Shown here: piece by piece, positions 18,573-26,709 of the stretch
How positions within the stretch are numbered: the stretch's first letter is position 1
Layout of the letters: every line of letters starts with the position of its first letter
Assembly: GCA_000719025.1 (NCBI GenBank)
Contig: JODP01000013.1
Coordinates: 310,001-374,000, forward strand
Direction of reading: 5' to 3'
Source: Kineosporia aurantiaca JCM 3230
GTDB taxonomy: Bacteria > Actinomycetota > Actinomycetes > Actinomycetales > Kineosporiaceae
Length of the DNA: 64,000 bases
Made by a program: the position numbers and the translations under genes
The notes under the pieces: generated by a model
What the model saw: only the letters and a program-made list of their open reading frames with translations
Told to the model about the DNA's origin: nothing
The model's database searches: none

Positions 18573-19133
18573 TCAGCTCAGGGCCGGTGGTAAGGAGTCG
18601 TCCAGCTCCACCATCTGCGGCATCGCCGCGGTACCGGCCAGCCGGGCCCAGCGCACCACCCGTTTGCGGCGCATCCGCTGGGCGTGCGAGACCGCGTCGT
18701 TGTGGAACCGCCGGGCCAGCTGCACCCGCTCCCCCGCCAGCACCAGCTCGTCGAGCAGTTCACCGGTGGCCGGATCGGCCCGCAGCTTGCGCACCCGGTC
18801 CTTGTCGTCGAAAGCCTGATGCAACGCCCGGGCCAGCAGGTTCTCCCCCGCCTCGGAAACCGGCGCGTCGGGTGCCCGAACCATCCGAGTAGCGGCCAGT
18901 CGCAAGGGTTCACCCGAAGGCGTACCTAGCGAACGACTCACCTCCAGCGCAACCGCCGCCCGCCGAGCCAGCCGGGTTTCCAACGCGGCCCGGGACGTCT
19001 CTACCCGGTGGTGCAAACGGTCCAGACGGGCCGCCAAATAGGAGAGATACCAGCCGACCGCGAGAAGCACGAGGACGCAGAGCAGGGCAACTCCCCACCC
19101 CCCGTCGAGCCAGCCGAGCGCGTCCTCCATCAA
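18573..19133 (-). CDS. Conserved single-pass membrane protein next to pimA
   Basis: The protein is 186 aa with one N-terminal helix (WGVALLCVLVLLAVGWYLSYLAA) and a helical, arginine-rich cytoplasmic domain (RLDRLHHRVETSRAALETRL, RRFHNDAVSHAQRMRRKR). The 'RFHNDAV' region recalls the LemA family's YN-AV motif, so a LemA-like coiled-coil fold is possible. It overlaps the pimA stop by 4 bases. Mycobacteria also have a membrane protein at this place in the PIM operon. Function is unknown. Confidence 0.75.
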   Translation of the reverse strand: MMEDALGWLDGGWGVALLCVLVLLAVGWYLSYLAARLDRLHHRVETSRAALETRLARRAAVALEVSRSLGTPSGEPLRLAATRMVRAPDAPVSEAGENLLARALHQAFDDKDRVRKLRADPATGELLDELVLAGERVQLARRFHNDAVSHAQRMRRKRVVRWARLAGTAAMPQMVELDDSLPPALS

Positions 19134-20329
19134 CCCACCCTGGGGCGCCAGCGGGCGAACAGACCCAGCCGCGGGTCCTCACCCACTCGGTCCGCCCCGA
19201 TCGTCACCGTGTCGTAGACATCCAGGATCTGCGCCGCCACCCGGGACCAGTCGTACCGGCGGACGGCAACCGACGCCCGGTCCGCCCGCGCGCGAGCCTC
19301 GGTGCGATCGTCCAAAAGCGAAACGATCCCCGAAGCCAGCTCCGCCGCGTCACCGGTCCGCACCAACAGACCCAGTTCGCCGTCCTCCAGAACCCGGCGG
19401 AAGGCGCCCAGATCACTGGCGATCACCGGAGCACCCGCGCTCATCGCCTCGACCAGCACAATGCCGAAGCTCTCACCGCCGGTGTGCGGGCCGACGTACG
19501 CGTCCACCGAGCGCAGCAGCGAAGCCTTGGCGTCGTCCTCCAAAGCCCCGAGCAACTCGATCGCCGAACACGCGGCCCGATCGTCGGCCACGACTTCCAG
19601 CGCCTCGGCCGCATCTCCCCGGCCCAACACGAGCAACCGTGCTCCGGGGTAAGAGCGCAAGATCTCGGACAAGGCCGCCGTGAGCACTTGCAGACCCTTA
19701 CGGGGTTCGTCCAAGCGTCCTAAAAATGCCAATGTAGGACGCTGGTCAGTCCCCTCCCACTCGGGTCGCGGCAACGCCGCGGCGAAGCGGTCGACGAACA
19801 CCCCGTTGGGGATCACCACCGCGTCCCCGCCGAGGTGGTCGACGACCGTGCGACGGGCGTCCTCGGAGACCGCGATCCGCGCCGAGAGCTTCTCGAAACC
19901 CGGCCTCAGCAGCGGGTAAGCAGCCAGCATGGCCCGCGAGCGGGGGTTCGAGGTGTGGAAGGTGGCGACGATCGGGCCGGTGGCGGCCCACATCGCGAGC
20001 ATCGACAGCGAAGGGCTGGACGGCTCGTGCACGTGCAGCACGTCGAAGTCGCCCTCGGCCAGCCAGCGTTTGACCCGGGAGGAGGCGAGCGGGCCGAAGC
20101 TGATCCGGGCGACCGACCCGTTGTACGGCAGCGGCATCGCGCGGCCGGCCGAGACCATGTACGGCGGGAGTTCGGTGTCCTCGTCCGAGGGGGCGAGCAC
20201 GCTGACGTGGTGGCCCATCCCGAGCAGGTGTTCGGCGAGGTCGCGGATGTGGAACTGCACGCCGCCGGGTACGTGGAAGGAGTACGGCGAGACCATGCCG
20301 ATCCGCAGCGGCCGGACCGCGGGGCTCAT
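19130..20329 (-). CDS. pimA: Phosphatidylinositol alpha-mannosyltransferase PimA
   Basis: PimA (399 aa) is a GT4 glycosyltransferase that adds the first mannose from GDP-mannose to phosphatidylinositol on the inner membrane face. It begins MSPAVRPLRIGMVSPYSFHVPGGVQFHI, whose GGVQ.H loop is typical, and carries the C-terminal nucleotide-sugar motif ESFGIVLVEAMSAGAPVIAS. The start is ATG 20329 (or GTG 20332), overlapping the acyltransferase stop; a longer frame reading back to 21133 is a shadow of that gene. Neighbours make the PIM role nearly certain. Confidence 0.95.
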   Translation of the reverse strand: MSPAVRPLRIGMVSPYSFHVPGGVQFHIRDLAEHLLGMGHHVSVLAPSDEDTELPPYMVSAGRAMPLPYNGSVARISFGPLASSRVKRWLAEGDFDVLHVHEPSSPSLSMLAMWAATGPIVATFHTSNPRSRAMLAAYPLLRPGFEKLSARIAVSEDARRTVVDHLGGDAVVIPNGVFVDRFAAALPRPEWEGTDQRPTLAFLGRLDEPRKGLQVLTAALSEILRSYPGARLLVLGRGDAAEALEVVADDRAACSAIELLGALEDDAKASLLRSVDAYVGPHTGGESFGIVLVEAMSAGAPVIASDLGAFRRVLEDGELGLLVRTGDAAELASGIVSLLDDRTEARARADRASVAVRRYDWSRVAAQILDVYDTVTIGADRVGEDPRLGLFARWRPRVG

Positions 20330-21252
20330 CACGAGGGGACCCGGGCCGGATCCAGGTCGGCGGTGAAGACGACCTGCAGCATGTGCCAGTCCTCCGGATG
20401 CTGCCGCAGTCCTTCGGACAACGCGTCCGCGCAGCTCTGCGTCATGGCCGCGATCTTCTCGGCGTTGCTGCCGGTCGCGGGCACCGGAACCGGCTCGTGG
20501 ATCTGCAGCACCAGGCCGTACCCGCCGCCCGGAAGCCGCTCGTAGTAGGTGTTCACCGGCATCAGCGGGGCCTGGGCGGCCAGCGCGATCGCGGCCGGGC
20601 CGGGCGCCATCCGGGAGGCCTCGCCGAGGAACGTCACCGGCACCCCGTTGCCGCTGAGGTCCCGGTCGGCCAGCAGCGGCACGAAGGCCCCGGCCCGCAC
20701 CTGCCGGATCAGCTTCCCGAGCAGCCCGGTCTCGCCGAGCGGGTAGATCTCGATGCCGATGCTGCGCCGGTAGTTCAGGAACTCCTGGTAGACCGCCTCG
20801 GGTTTGAGGCGCTCGGCGACCGTGGTGACCTTGGCCAGGTGCACCCCGGCCCACGCCCCGGCCTGGTCCCAGTTGCCCTGGTGGGACAGCGCCGCCACGA
20901 CCCCGCGCTCCTGGCCGAAGATCCGCTGGAGCCGCTCCGGGTCGTCCACCCGGGTGGTGCGGGCCAGCCGTTCGCCGTCCCAGCCGGGCAACAGGAACGC
21001 GTCGCACCAGTAGCGCAGGTAGGAGCGCATGCCCCGACGGGAGAGCCGGCGCAGTTCCTCGGGGCCCGCTGACGGAACGGCCCGGGCCAGATTGGCCTGA
21101 AGGCGTTGCACGCCGGTGCCATTGCGCCACCATACGTAGTCGGCGGCGACGGTGAACAGCGCGTAGGCCACGCGTTCGGGCAGCCGCCTTACCCCGCGCC
21201 AGGCGAGCAGGTAGACGTTGGTGATGAAGCGGTCACGCAGGTTCTCCGGCAC
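20329..21252 (-). CDS. Phosphatidylinositol mannoside acyltransferase (LpxL/PatA-type)
   Basis: The 307-aa protein belongs to the lauroyl/lysophospholipid acyltransferase family, with the catalytic HX4D motif at H124-D129 (HQGNWD) and LADRDLSGNGVPVTFLG later. In mycobacteria the gene at this place (Rv2611c, patA) acylates the mannose of PIM. It starts at GTG 21252, 15 bases after pgsA, and its stop overlaps pimA. This coupling supports the same role. Confidence 0.93.
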   Translation of the reverse strand: MPENLRDRFITNVYLLAWRGVRRLPERVAYALFTVAADYVWWRNGTGVQRLQANLARAVPSAGPEELRRLSRRGMRSYLRYWCDAFLLPGWDGERLARTTRVDDPERLQRIFGQERGVVAALSHQGNWDQAGAWAGVHLAKVTTVAERLKPEAVYQEFLNYRRSIGIEIYPLGETGLLGKLIRQVRAGAFVPLLADRDLSGNGVPVTFLGEASRMAPGPAAIALAAQAPLMPVNTYYERLPGGGYGLVLQIHEPVPVPATGSNAEKIAAMTQSCADALSEGLRQHPEDWHMLQVVFTADLDPARVPS

Positions 21253-21267
21253 GCCGGGGACCGCCCC

Positions 21268-21903
21268 TCAGATCAGACCCTGGCCGGCGGCCTCGCGCGC
21301 CAGGGCCTGGCGCCGGACCATCAGGATCCGCTGGAAGATGGTCACCACGCTGAGCACGGCCAGGATCGCCAGCACCGCCATCAGCAGGTAGTGGGTCACC
21401 CCGATGCCGACGAAACCGGTGGCGATCAGGGTGAACACCAGCCGCTCGGAGCGCTCGGCGACGCCCACGTTGGCCTGCATCCCCAGCCCCTCGGCCCGGG
21501 CCCGGGAGTAGGAGACCAGGTAGCCGAGCACCAGGACGGCCAGGGCCAGGGAGGCCATCAGCTGGTCGTCGCCCTCGTGGCCGGCGTAGTAGAGCACCAG
21601 GCCGGCGAAGATCGCGCCGTCGGCGAACCGGTCGAGGGTGGAGTCGAGGTAGGCACCCCAGACCGACGACCGGCCGGACATCCGGGCCATCGTGCCGTCG
21701 ATGATGTCGGAGAAGACGAAGGCGGTGATCACCATCACGCCCCAGAACAGCTCGCCCTGGGGGAAAAAGATCAGGGCACCCGCGCAGACGCCGACGGTGC
21801 CGACGAGGGTCACCACATCGGGGCTGACGCCCCAGCTCAGCAACAGTCGGGCGATCGGGGAGAAGACGCGGGTGAAGAAGGCCTTCGTGAATCGGTTGAA
21901 CAT
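21268..21903 (-). CDS. pgsA: Phosphatidylinositol phosphate synthase (CDP-alcohol phosphatidyltransferase)
   Basis: The protein (211 aa) is an integral membrane enzyme that joins CDP-diacylglycerol to inositol 1-phosphate. The full CDP-OH-P motif is present: D66-x2-D69-G70-x2-A73-R74-x8-G83-x3-D87-x3-D91. About six helices can be seen. It is the first dedicated step of PIM synthesis and lies between the HIT gene and the acyltransferase, as in mycobacteria. Confidence 0.95.
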   Translation of the reverse strand: MFNRFTKAFFTRVFSPIARLLLSWGVSPDVVTLVGTVGVCAGALIFFPQGELFWGVMVITAFVFSDIIDGTMARMSGRSSVWGAYLDSTLDRFADGAIFAGLVLYYAGHEGDDQLMASLALAVLVLGYLVSYSRARAEGLGMQANVGVAERSERLVFTLIATGFVGIGVTHYLLMAVLAILAVLSVVTIFQRILMVRRQALAREAAGQGLI

Positions 21904-21958
21904 GGTGGGAGCACTCTACCGACGCCGGGGAGTGCCCCGGCCCACCAGGAAGTAACGG

Positions 21959-22510
21959 TTACGCGGCGTCCCAGGCGTCGGCCAGCTTCTTCCGGGTGTC
22001 GGCCAGCAGCTCGGGCAGCGCCTTGGTGCGGGCCACCACCGGCAGGAAGTTCGCGTCCCCACCCCAGCGCGGCACCACGTGCTGGTGCAGGTGCGCGGCG
22101 ATCCCGGCCCCGGCCACCGCGCCCTGGTTCAGACCGAGGTTGAACCCGTGCGGGGCGGAGACCGCGCGGATCACCGTCATCGCCCGCTGGGTCATCGTGG
22201 CGACCTCGACGGTCTCCTCCGCGGTCAGGTCGGTGTAGTCGGCGACGTGCCGGTACGGGCAGACCAGGACGTGGCCGGGGTTGTACGGGAACAGGTTGAG
22301 CACGACGAAGGTGTGCTCGCCCCGGGCCACGATCAGGCTCTCCTCGTCGGGCAGCCGGGGCGCCCGGTCGAACGGGCAGTCGTCACCCGGCGCCGAGGTC
22401 TTCGGCTTCTCCTCACCGCTGATGTAGACCATGCGGTGCGGCGTCCACAGCCGCTCGAAACCGTCCGGCTCACCGATCAGCGCGTCCGAGGACTCGTACC
22501 CATCTGTCAC
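21959..22510 (-). CDS. HIT-family nucleotide hydrolase/AP4A phosphorylase-like
   Basis: The protein is 183 aa from GTG 22510 (VTDGYESSDA). The histidine triad AHLHQHVVPRW has H140, H142 and H144, and NPGHVLVCPYRHV is the usual preceding strand. LWTPHRMVYISGE at residues 21-33 identifies the actinobacterial Rv2613c type, for which AP4A phosphorylase activity is known in M. tuberculosis. A TAGACT box seven bases before the GTG suggests a leaderless transcript. The gene heads the PIM operon; thrS, usually next door, is 5.8 kb away here. Confidence 0.93.
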   Translation of the reverse strand: MTDGYESSDALIGEPDGFERLWTPHRMVYISGEEKPKTSAPGDDCPFDRAPRLPDEESLIVARGEHTFVVLNLFPYNPGHVLVCPYRHVADYTDLTAEETVEVATMTQRAMTVIRAVSAPHGFNLGLNQGAVAGAGIAAHLHQHVVPRWGGDANFLPVVARTKALPELLADTRKKLADAWDAA

Positions 22511-22594
22511 CCGCGTGAGTCTAGGACAGCGGCTGGTCAGGCCGCCGGACGGAACCCGGCTCACAGCTGCGCACAGCGTGGCTACGCTGGCCAG
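22511..22594. promoter_or_regulatory. Divergent leaderless promoters of the HIT gene and the HTTM-partner gene
   Basis: On the minus strand TAGACT stands 7 bases before the HIT GTG. On the plus strand TACGCT stands 6 bases before GTG 22595. Both fit the actinobacterial -10 pattern TANNNT placed so that transcription begins at the start codon, and neither gene has a ribosome site. Confidence 0.5.
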
Positions 22595-23164
22595 GTGAAC
22601 GGCCCCCGAACGACCCTCCCCCCAGAGACCGGCACCGAGACGGCCGCGCCGGCACCGGCCGTCCTCCGGCTCGGCCGCCCCGCCAAGGGCCTGCTGGTGA
22701 CCTCGCTGCTGGTGGTCACCGCGCTGTTCCTGGGCGGCACGTTCCTCGGCACGGACGCCTGGTGGCCGTTCGGCCCCTGGCGGATGTACGCCACCTCCAC
22801 CGCTCCCTCCGGCCCGGTCGGCTCGACCAAGATCGAGGTGCTCGAGGCCGGGACCGAGGGCTGGCAGCCGGCTCCCCTGGTGCCGGACACGGTCGGCCTG
22901 AACCGGGCCGAGATCGAGGGCCGGATGCCGAAGATCCAGTCCGACCCGGCCATCCTCGGCACCCTGATCAGCAGCCACGCCCGCCTGCGGCCGCACGACC
23001 CGGCCTGGACGGCGGTCCGGGTGGTGCGCAGCGACGTACTGCTGAGGAACGGCTCCCCCACCGGCGAGACCAAGGACACGACGCTGGCGGTCTGGCCGGA
23101 CTCGGCCCGTACCGCGGAAGACAACGCACCGCGCATCCCCACTCCCGCGGACGGTGCCAAGTGA
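22595..23164 (+). CDS. Single-pass membrane partner of HTTM protein (module 1)
   Basis: The protein is 189 aa. It has one transmembrane helix (LLVTSLLVVTALFLGGTFL) after a proline-rich cytoplasmic start, then an outside domain with WWPFGPWRMYA and a conserved GLNRAEIEGR segment. The second module's partner (26710-27354) has WPFASMGQFAF and IARAEIEGQ in the same places, so the two are paralogues. The stop overlaps the HTTM start by GTGA. No function is known; the fixed pairing suggests a subunit of the HTTM protein. Confidence 0.75.
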   Translation: MNGPRTTLPPETGTETAAPAPAVLRLGRPAKGLLVTSLLVVTALFLGGTFLGTDAWWPFGPWRMYATSTAPSGPVGSTKIEVLEAGTEGWQPAPLVPDTVGLNRAEIEGRMPKIQSDPAILGTLISSHARLRPHDPAWTAVRVVRSDVLLRNGSPTGETKDTTLAVWPDSARTAEDNAPRIPTPADGAK

Positions 23165-24063
23165 ACCCCTTGAGCTGGCTCTTCACCCCCGTCCCGCTGG
23201 CCCGCGTGGCCCTCTTGCGGCGCTGCGTCTACCTCTTCGTCATCGCCGACGTGCTCTACTTCCACACCTCCGGCTTCCGCCACGGCTGGGCCGACCCGGC
23301 CTGGTACCAGCCGCTGATCATGGGCGAGTGGCTGCACCTCCCGGCCGGCAGCGTGCCGCAGGTCGAACTGCTGAAGTGGGGCACCGTCGTGGCCTCGCTG
23401 ATCGCCCTCACCGGGCGGCTCCCCCGGCTCACCGGGGCGCTGGTCGCGGCCGGCTGGATCTGGTACCAGTACGTGGCCTTCGCCTACGGCAAGGTCGACC
23501 ACGACCGCGGCGACTTCGTGGTCGCGCTGATCGTGCTGCCCCTGATCGGGCTGGCCTCGACCACCGACCGGCGGCGCAGCGAGGCCGCCGGCTTCGCCTT
23601 CCGGGCGATCCAGCTGGCCTGCATCGCCACCTACTTCCTGTCCGCCTGGGCGAAGGTCCGCTTCGGCGGCTGGGACTGGGTGAACTCGGCGACGATCGTG
23701 CGCGCGGTGATCCGCCGCGGCACCTTCCTGGGCGACTGGCTGCTGCACATCCCGTGGAGCCTGCACGCGTTCCAGTGGGTGCTGTTCACCCTGGAGCTCA
23801 CCTCGCCGATCATCTTCTTCGTCGGCGAGTACTGGCGCCGCAAGCTGATCGCCGGCTGGTACCTGTTCCACGCGGCCACCTACGCGGTGATCACCATCGC
23901 GTTCTGGCCGCACCTGATCATGCTGCTGGCCTTCCTCCCGCTCGAGGAGTACCGCGACCGCGCGGTCCAGCGCTGGCAAGCCTGGCGCGGCCGGTCATCA
24001 GACCCAGAACTGCTGACGCCCGCCGACCCAGCCTCCGCCGGCACCCCCTCCACCCTCCCGTGA
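23161..24063 (+). CDS. HTTM-domain (vitamin K-dependent carboxylase-like) membrane protein, module 1
   Basis: The protein is 300 aa with about seven hydrophobic helices. It starts FTPVPLARVALLRRCVYLFV and carries YGKVDHDRGDFVVAL and TYFLSAWAKVRFGGWDWV, which are HTTM family signatures shared with the TM part of vitamin K-dependent gamma-carboxylase. GTG 23161 overlaps the partner's stop. The C-terminus ends in a Pro/Ser/Thr tail whose last codons and stop lie inside the CCCGTGATCATG repeat. Catalysis is not proved for bacterial HTTM proteins without the extra carboxylase domain, which is absent here. Confidence 0.85.
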   Translation: MNPLSWLFTPVPLARVALLRRCVYLFVIADVLYFHTSGFRHGWADPAWYQPLIMGEWLHLPAGSVPQVELLKWGTVVASLIALTGRLPRLTGALVAAGWIWYQYVAFAYGKVDHDRGDFVVALIVLPLIGLASTTDRRRSEAAGFAFRAIQLACIATYFLSAWAKVRFGGWDWVNSATIVRAVIRRGTFLGDWLLHIPWSLHAFQWVLFTLELTSPIIFFVGEYWRRKLIAGWYLFHAATYAVITIAFWPHLIMLLAFLPLEEYRDRAVQRWQAWRGRSSDPELLTPADPASAGTPSTLP

Positions 24064-24309
24064 TCATGGACTTCTTCCCCCGTGATCATGGACTTCTTCC
24101 CCCGTGATCATGGTCCCCCAGCCCCAGGGCGCCGGGAGGTGCCCCCATTTCCTCCCCGTGATCATGCACAAACGCCCCCGTGATCATGCAAAAGCGCCCC
24201 CGTGATCATGCACATCCGGCGGACGTGCATGATCACGGGGGCGAAACTGCATGATCACGAAGGGTTGGGGCTAGGAGCGACAGGGCTCCGGGACCATGAT
24301 CACGAAGGG
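24057..24309. repeat. Array of CCCCGTGATCATG repeats, six direct and three inverted copies
   Basis: Direct copies of CCCCGTGATCATG(G/C)A start near 24057, 24077, 24099, 24154, 24177 and 24197; inverted copies (CATGATCACG) lie at 24225-24241, 24249-24264 and 24293-24309. The first copy supplies the stop codon of the HTTM gene. The same element occurs at 42364-42439 and 49381-49457. Spacers are short and unequal, unlike CRISPR. Confidence 0.85.
24195..24243. terminator. Repeat-derived hairpin between convergent genes
   Basis: Two opposite repeat copies give a perfect 19-bp stem (24195-24213 and 24225-24243) with an 11-base loop. It lies between HTTM module 1 and the leftward small gene and could end both transcripts. 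There is no strong U-run. Confidence 0.55.
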
Positions 24310-24314
24310 TTGGA

Positions 24315-24596
24315 CTAGGAGCGGCGGGGCTCCGGGACCATCGCGCCGAGCAACGAGCGCACCTGCGCAGCGAAGTCCGGGTCATGGGCGATCGCGCTGG
24401 CCACCGCGTGCTGCACCCGGTCCCGGGTCCAGCCGGTGGCACCCCGCGGGGTCCGGGCCTCGGCGTCGAACGGCGCCATGTAAGCGGTCCCGGCCAACTT
24501 GCCCGCCACCAGGTCATGCAACTTTTCGTAGGCGCCGTCCTGCGGCTTCCCCTCGCGGGACCCGAGAACTCCGACGACCACATCCGCACCGAGCAC
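24315..24596 (-). CDS. Small unknown protein, tandem paralogue A
   Basis: The protein is 93 aa. The GTG at 24596 is chosen because GGGGAGG lies 6 bases upstream and because the start VLGADVVVGV then lines up with MMGADVVVAR of the next gene. Shared blocks are LHDLVAGKLAG, a YMA.FDAE segment, TPRG..GWTRDRVQH and a final FA..VR.LL. It is helical and soluble. The DPxFA..LR ending recalls small helical domains near effector genes of Streptomyces, but no family was recognised. TCCCCTTAT at 24631 occurs upstream of both paralogues. Confidence 0.6.
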   Translation of the reverse strand: MLGADVVVGVLGSREGKPQDGAYEKLHDLVAGKLAGTAYMAPFDAEARTPRGATGWTRDRVQHAVASAIAHDPDFAAQVRSLLGAMVPEPRRS

Positions 24597-24630
24597 GTGC
24601 TGCCTCCCCATTAAGGCCAGAAAAACGTTG

Positions 24631-24639
24631 TCCCCTTAT
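24631..24639 (-). promoter_or_regulatory. ATAAGGGGA box upstream of small gene A
   Basis: On the minus strand ATAAGGGGA stands about 35 bases before the start codon. The identical nine bases occur at 24980-24988, about 26-29 bases before the start of paralogue B. It may be a shared operator. Confidence 0.35.
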
Positions 24640-24684
24640 CCAGCGGCCGAAAGGCACCGTTGGTCAAGGGGACGGACGTCAGGT

Positions 24685-24954
24685 TCAGCCGAACGAGGGG
24701 TGGGGCGCGAGCAGGTGCCGGACCTTCTCGGCGAAGACCTCGTCCCGGGCGATGGCGGTGGCCACCAGGTGCTGCACCCGGTCCCGGGTCCAGCCCGACG
24801 GCCCTCGCGGCGTACCGCACTCGGCATCGAAGTCGGCCATGTACTGCGAACCCGCAAGTTTCCCGGCCACCAGGTCGTGCAGCTCGTCGAGCTGCCGATC
24901 GATTCCGGGTCCCCAGGTGCGAAGCCTGGCGACGACAACATCAGCACCCATCAT
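24685..24954 (-). CDS. Small unknown protein, tandem paralogue B
   Basis: The protein is 89 aa, starting at ATG 24954 (or ATG 24951), with TGGAGG just upstream. It matches paralogue A over almost all its length: LHDLVAGKLAGSQYMADFDAE in part, TPRGPSGWTRDRVQHLVATA and FAEKVRHLLA. The strict conservation of GWTRDRVQH suggests the functional core. The genes are separated by 88 bases and read in the same direction as the larger unknown gene upstream. Function unknown. Confidence 0.6.
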   Translation of the reverse strand: MMGADVVVARLRTWGPGIDRQLDELHDLVAGKLAGSQYMADFDAECGTPRGPSGWTRDRVQHLVATAIARDEVFAEKVRHLLAPHPSFG

Positions 24955-24979
24955 TGGGCCTCCAGTTCCGCCGTTCGAA

Positions 24980-24988
24980 TCCCCTTAT
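24980..24988 (-). promoter_or_regulatory. ATAAGGGGA box upstream of small gene B
   Basis: This is the second identical copy of the nine-base box described at 24631-24639. It stands in the 132-base gap between small gene B and the unknown 263-residue gene. Confidence 0.35.
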
Positions 24989-25086
24989 TCAGGTGGGGAG
25001 TGACCTCGGGCACAAGCCAGCCACGCGCTTTCTGCGCCGAACGGTCAGAACGGACGACTACGGAGCGGTACGGAGCAATACGGGTC

Positions 25087-25878
25087 TCAGTGTGGATGAG
25101 CCGCGTTTTCTTCGCGGAGCAGTCGCCGAGCAAAGGGCTCGCCGTGCACCAAGCGCCGATAGACGCCCTGCAGCGCGCCCGGCGCCTGACCCCGGGACGA
25201 ACCCGCGGCCGCGGGAGCCCGGTGGCGCTGGCGGACGCGTGGGCCCTCCACGGGGGCAGAACCCCGGACGGCCCGGACGATGGAGGGACCGGGCTCCGGC
25301 TCTCCCTCGGCCAACGGGCCGGACATGGGCAGGCGGCTCAGGAACTGCTCGGAAGCGATCCGGGCGCGGTAGTCGAAAATGCCTTCCACATCAGGATCCT
25401 CATCCAACGGGCAGAGCACATCGACGAAAGCGCCAGCCAGCCGACCTCGGCGCCCCGCGAACTCGTCGGCCAGGGCCAGGTCCGGAGTGAGCAGGTACGC
25501 AAAGCGATCCGCCCCCGAAGCCTCGGGCCCGATCAGGACCAGCAGGGCGCCCAGCATGCGCCCGCCGCTGATCCGCACGGCGGTCAGGTCGAAGTGACCG
25601 GCGCTCTCCTCGGGGATCACCACGCCGGCCGCGCGCACGGCCGCGGCCGCCCGCTCCTGCCGACGCCGGTCGCCGGGGGCCTGGGCCAGCGCACTCACCG
25701 CCCAGCGGGCCGGAGCCCCGGTGGCCACTGCCTCCAGGTCGACCCGGGCCTCCGTCGAAAACGTGAAATCGCTGCGCCGGAAGGTGAAGCCGTCGATCTC
25801 GACCTCGAAACTCCCGCGCACCTCGATCCCGGGAACTGCTACCTCGCCGACCCCGACCACTGCGTCCATCCCGAGCAC
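25087..25878 (-). CDS. Unknown 263-residue protein upstream of the tandem paralogues
   Basis: The start is GTG 25878, with AGGAGG five bases upstream. The start VLGMDAVVGVGEVAVPGIEV recalls the VLGADVVVGV and MMGADVVVAR starts of the two small genes downstream. A beta-rich domain follows (GSFEVEIDGFTFRRSDFTF), then an acidic region (VDVLCPLDEDPDVEGIFDY) and a basic, arginine-rich C-terminus (RRLVHGEPFARRLLREE). No signal peptide or helix through the membrane is seen and no family was recognised. The three genes probably form one unit. Confidence 0.6.
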   Translation of the reverse strand: MLGMDAVVGVGEVAVPGIEVRGSFEVEIDGFTFRRSDFTFSTEARVDLEAVATGAPARWAVSALAQAPGDRRRQERAAAAVRAAGVVIPEESAGHFDLTAVRISGGRMLGALLVLIGPEASGADRFAYLLTPDLALADEFAGRRGRLAGAFVDVLCPLDEDPDVEGIFDYRARIASEQFLSRLPMSGPLAEGEPEPGPSIVRAVRGSAPVEGPRVRQRHRAPAAAGSSRGQAPGALQGVYRRLVHGEPFARRLLREENAAHPH

Positions 25879-26272
25879 GGTGCCCTCCTGACCGCCGGTG
25901 ACCTATCGATCACCATGAGGCGGTCACGGGCAGGGAGTGGTCAAGGCTGATGCAGCGTCACTGCCATACGGGGTCAGGGTCGCCTAACCCACCGAACGGA
26001 CCGGCCATCGGCTACCACCTTCCGAACACAGCGCCTAGGTGATTTAGTGCACTTAGTCCGTTTTAGGCATTCTCTTGCTTAGACGAATGACCGCTGATGA
26101 ACTGTCCCGGCGCCCAACGGCGGTAACCGTCACCTACTTGGCCGCAGAACAGGGCGTGGCACCGGGCAGCACCACACCGGGTCAGGCGAAAATTTCACCG
26201 AAACCGAACCAGGACGCAGTGGTCCGCAGGCACGTCTGAAACGTGAAGCAGTCCCTAGTACACGTACACGAT
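25879..26272. other. Gene-free, partly AT-richer interval
   Basis: About 390 bases between the unknown gene and the DCC gene contain no supported gene. It holds an inverted repeat GGTGA-8-TCACC at 25897-25914, just upstream of the unknown gene's ribosome site, and an AT-richer patch around 26035-26100. It probably carries the promoter of the leftward three-gene set. Confidence 0.45.
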
Positions 26273-26692
26273 CTAGGACGACTTCGACTGCCCGGCGGGC
26301 GGCATGGCGCACGCCGGAGTGCCCCCGGGCAGCCGCTGACGATTCCGCGCCACCCAGCGGTAGATCACGCCGGCCAGCTGACGCACGCCGGGCAGCTCGA
26401 TCACCCGGCCCGCCGGGCGGGCCCACCACCGGGAAGCCCGCAGCAGCCGGGCGACCGCAAGCTCGGCGGCATAGACCGTGCCGTCCGCATCCACGTACTG
26501 CAGCGCCTCGGTGCAGGCCTCGACGGTCAGGCCGTAGGCAGCCAGGTCGAGGCGCTGCCAGGGCTCGACCGCGGCCGGCGGCCGGAGGTAGCGGGTGATG
26601 ACGCCGGCCAGCTTGGTGCAGATTCCGCAGTCGCCGTCGAAGACCACGACCGGGCGGGGAGAAGGCAGTACTGCACCAGAAGAGTCCGACAT
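26273..26692 (-). CDS. DCC-family (DUF393) thiol-disulfide oxidoreductase
   Basis: The 139-aa protein has the family's defining motif at residues 17-26, VFDGDCGICT, with the redox pair C22 and C25, and a thioredoxin-like helical remainder (ALQYVDADGTVYAAELAV). DCC proteins often lie beside HTTM proteins and may pass electrons to or from them. The ATG at 26692 is only 17 bases from the start of the divergent HTTM-partner gene, and a TAATCT box stands 6 bases upstream, so the message is probably leaderless. Confidence 0.88.
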   Translation of the reverse strand: MSDSSGAVLPSPRPVVVFDGDCGICTKLAGVITRYLRPPAAVEPWQRLDLAAYGLTVEACTEALQYVDADGTVYAAELAVARLLRASRWWARPAGRVIELPGVRQLAGVIYRWVARNRQRLPGGTPACAMPPAGQSKSS

Positions 26693-26709
26693 AGCCCTAG
26701 ATTACTGCG
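26693..26709. promoter_or_regulatory. Compact bidirectional leaderless promoter
   Basis: The whole divergent gap is 17 bases. Plus strand: TAGATT at 26698-26703, six bases before GTG 26710. Minus strand: TAATCT (26704-26699), six bases before ATG 26692. The two -10 boxes overlap by five bases and each fits TANNNT with leaderless spacing. Confidence 0.6.

Noticed and set aside
24057..24309. Possible CRISPR array from regularly placed GTGATCATG repeats
   Set aside because: Repeats are short and palindromic, spacers are unequal and partly repeated, copies occur in both directions, and no cas gene is near.
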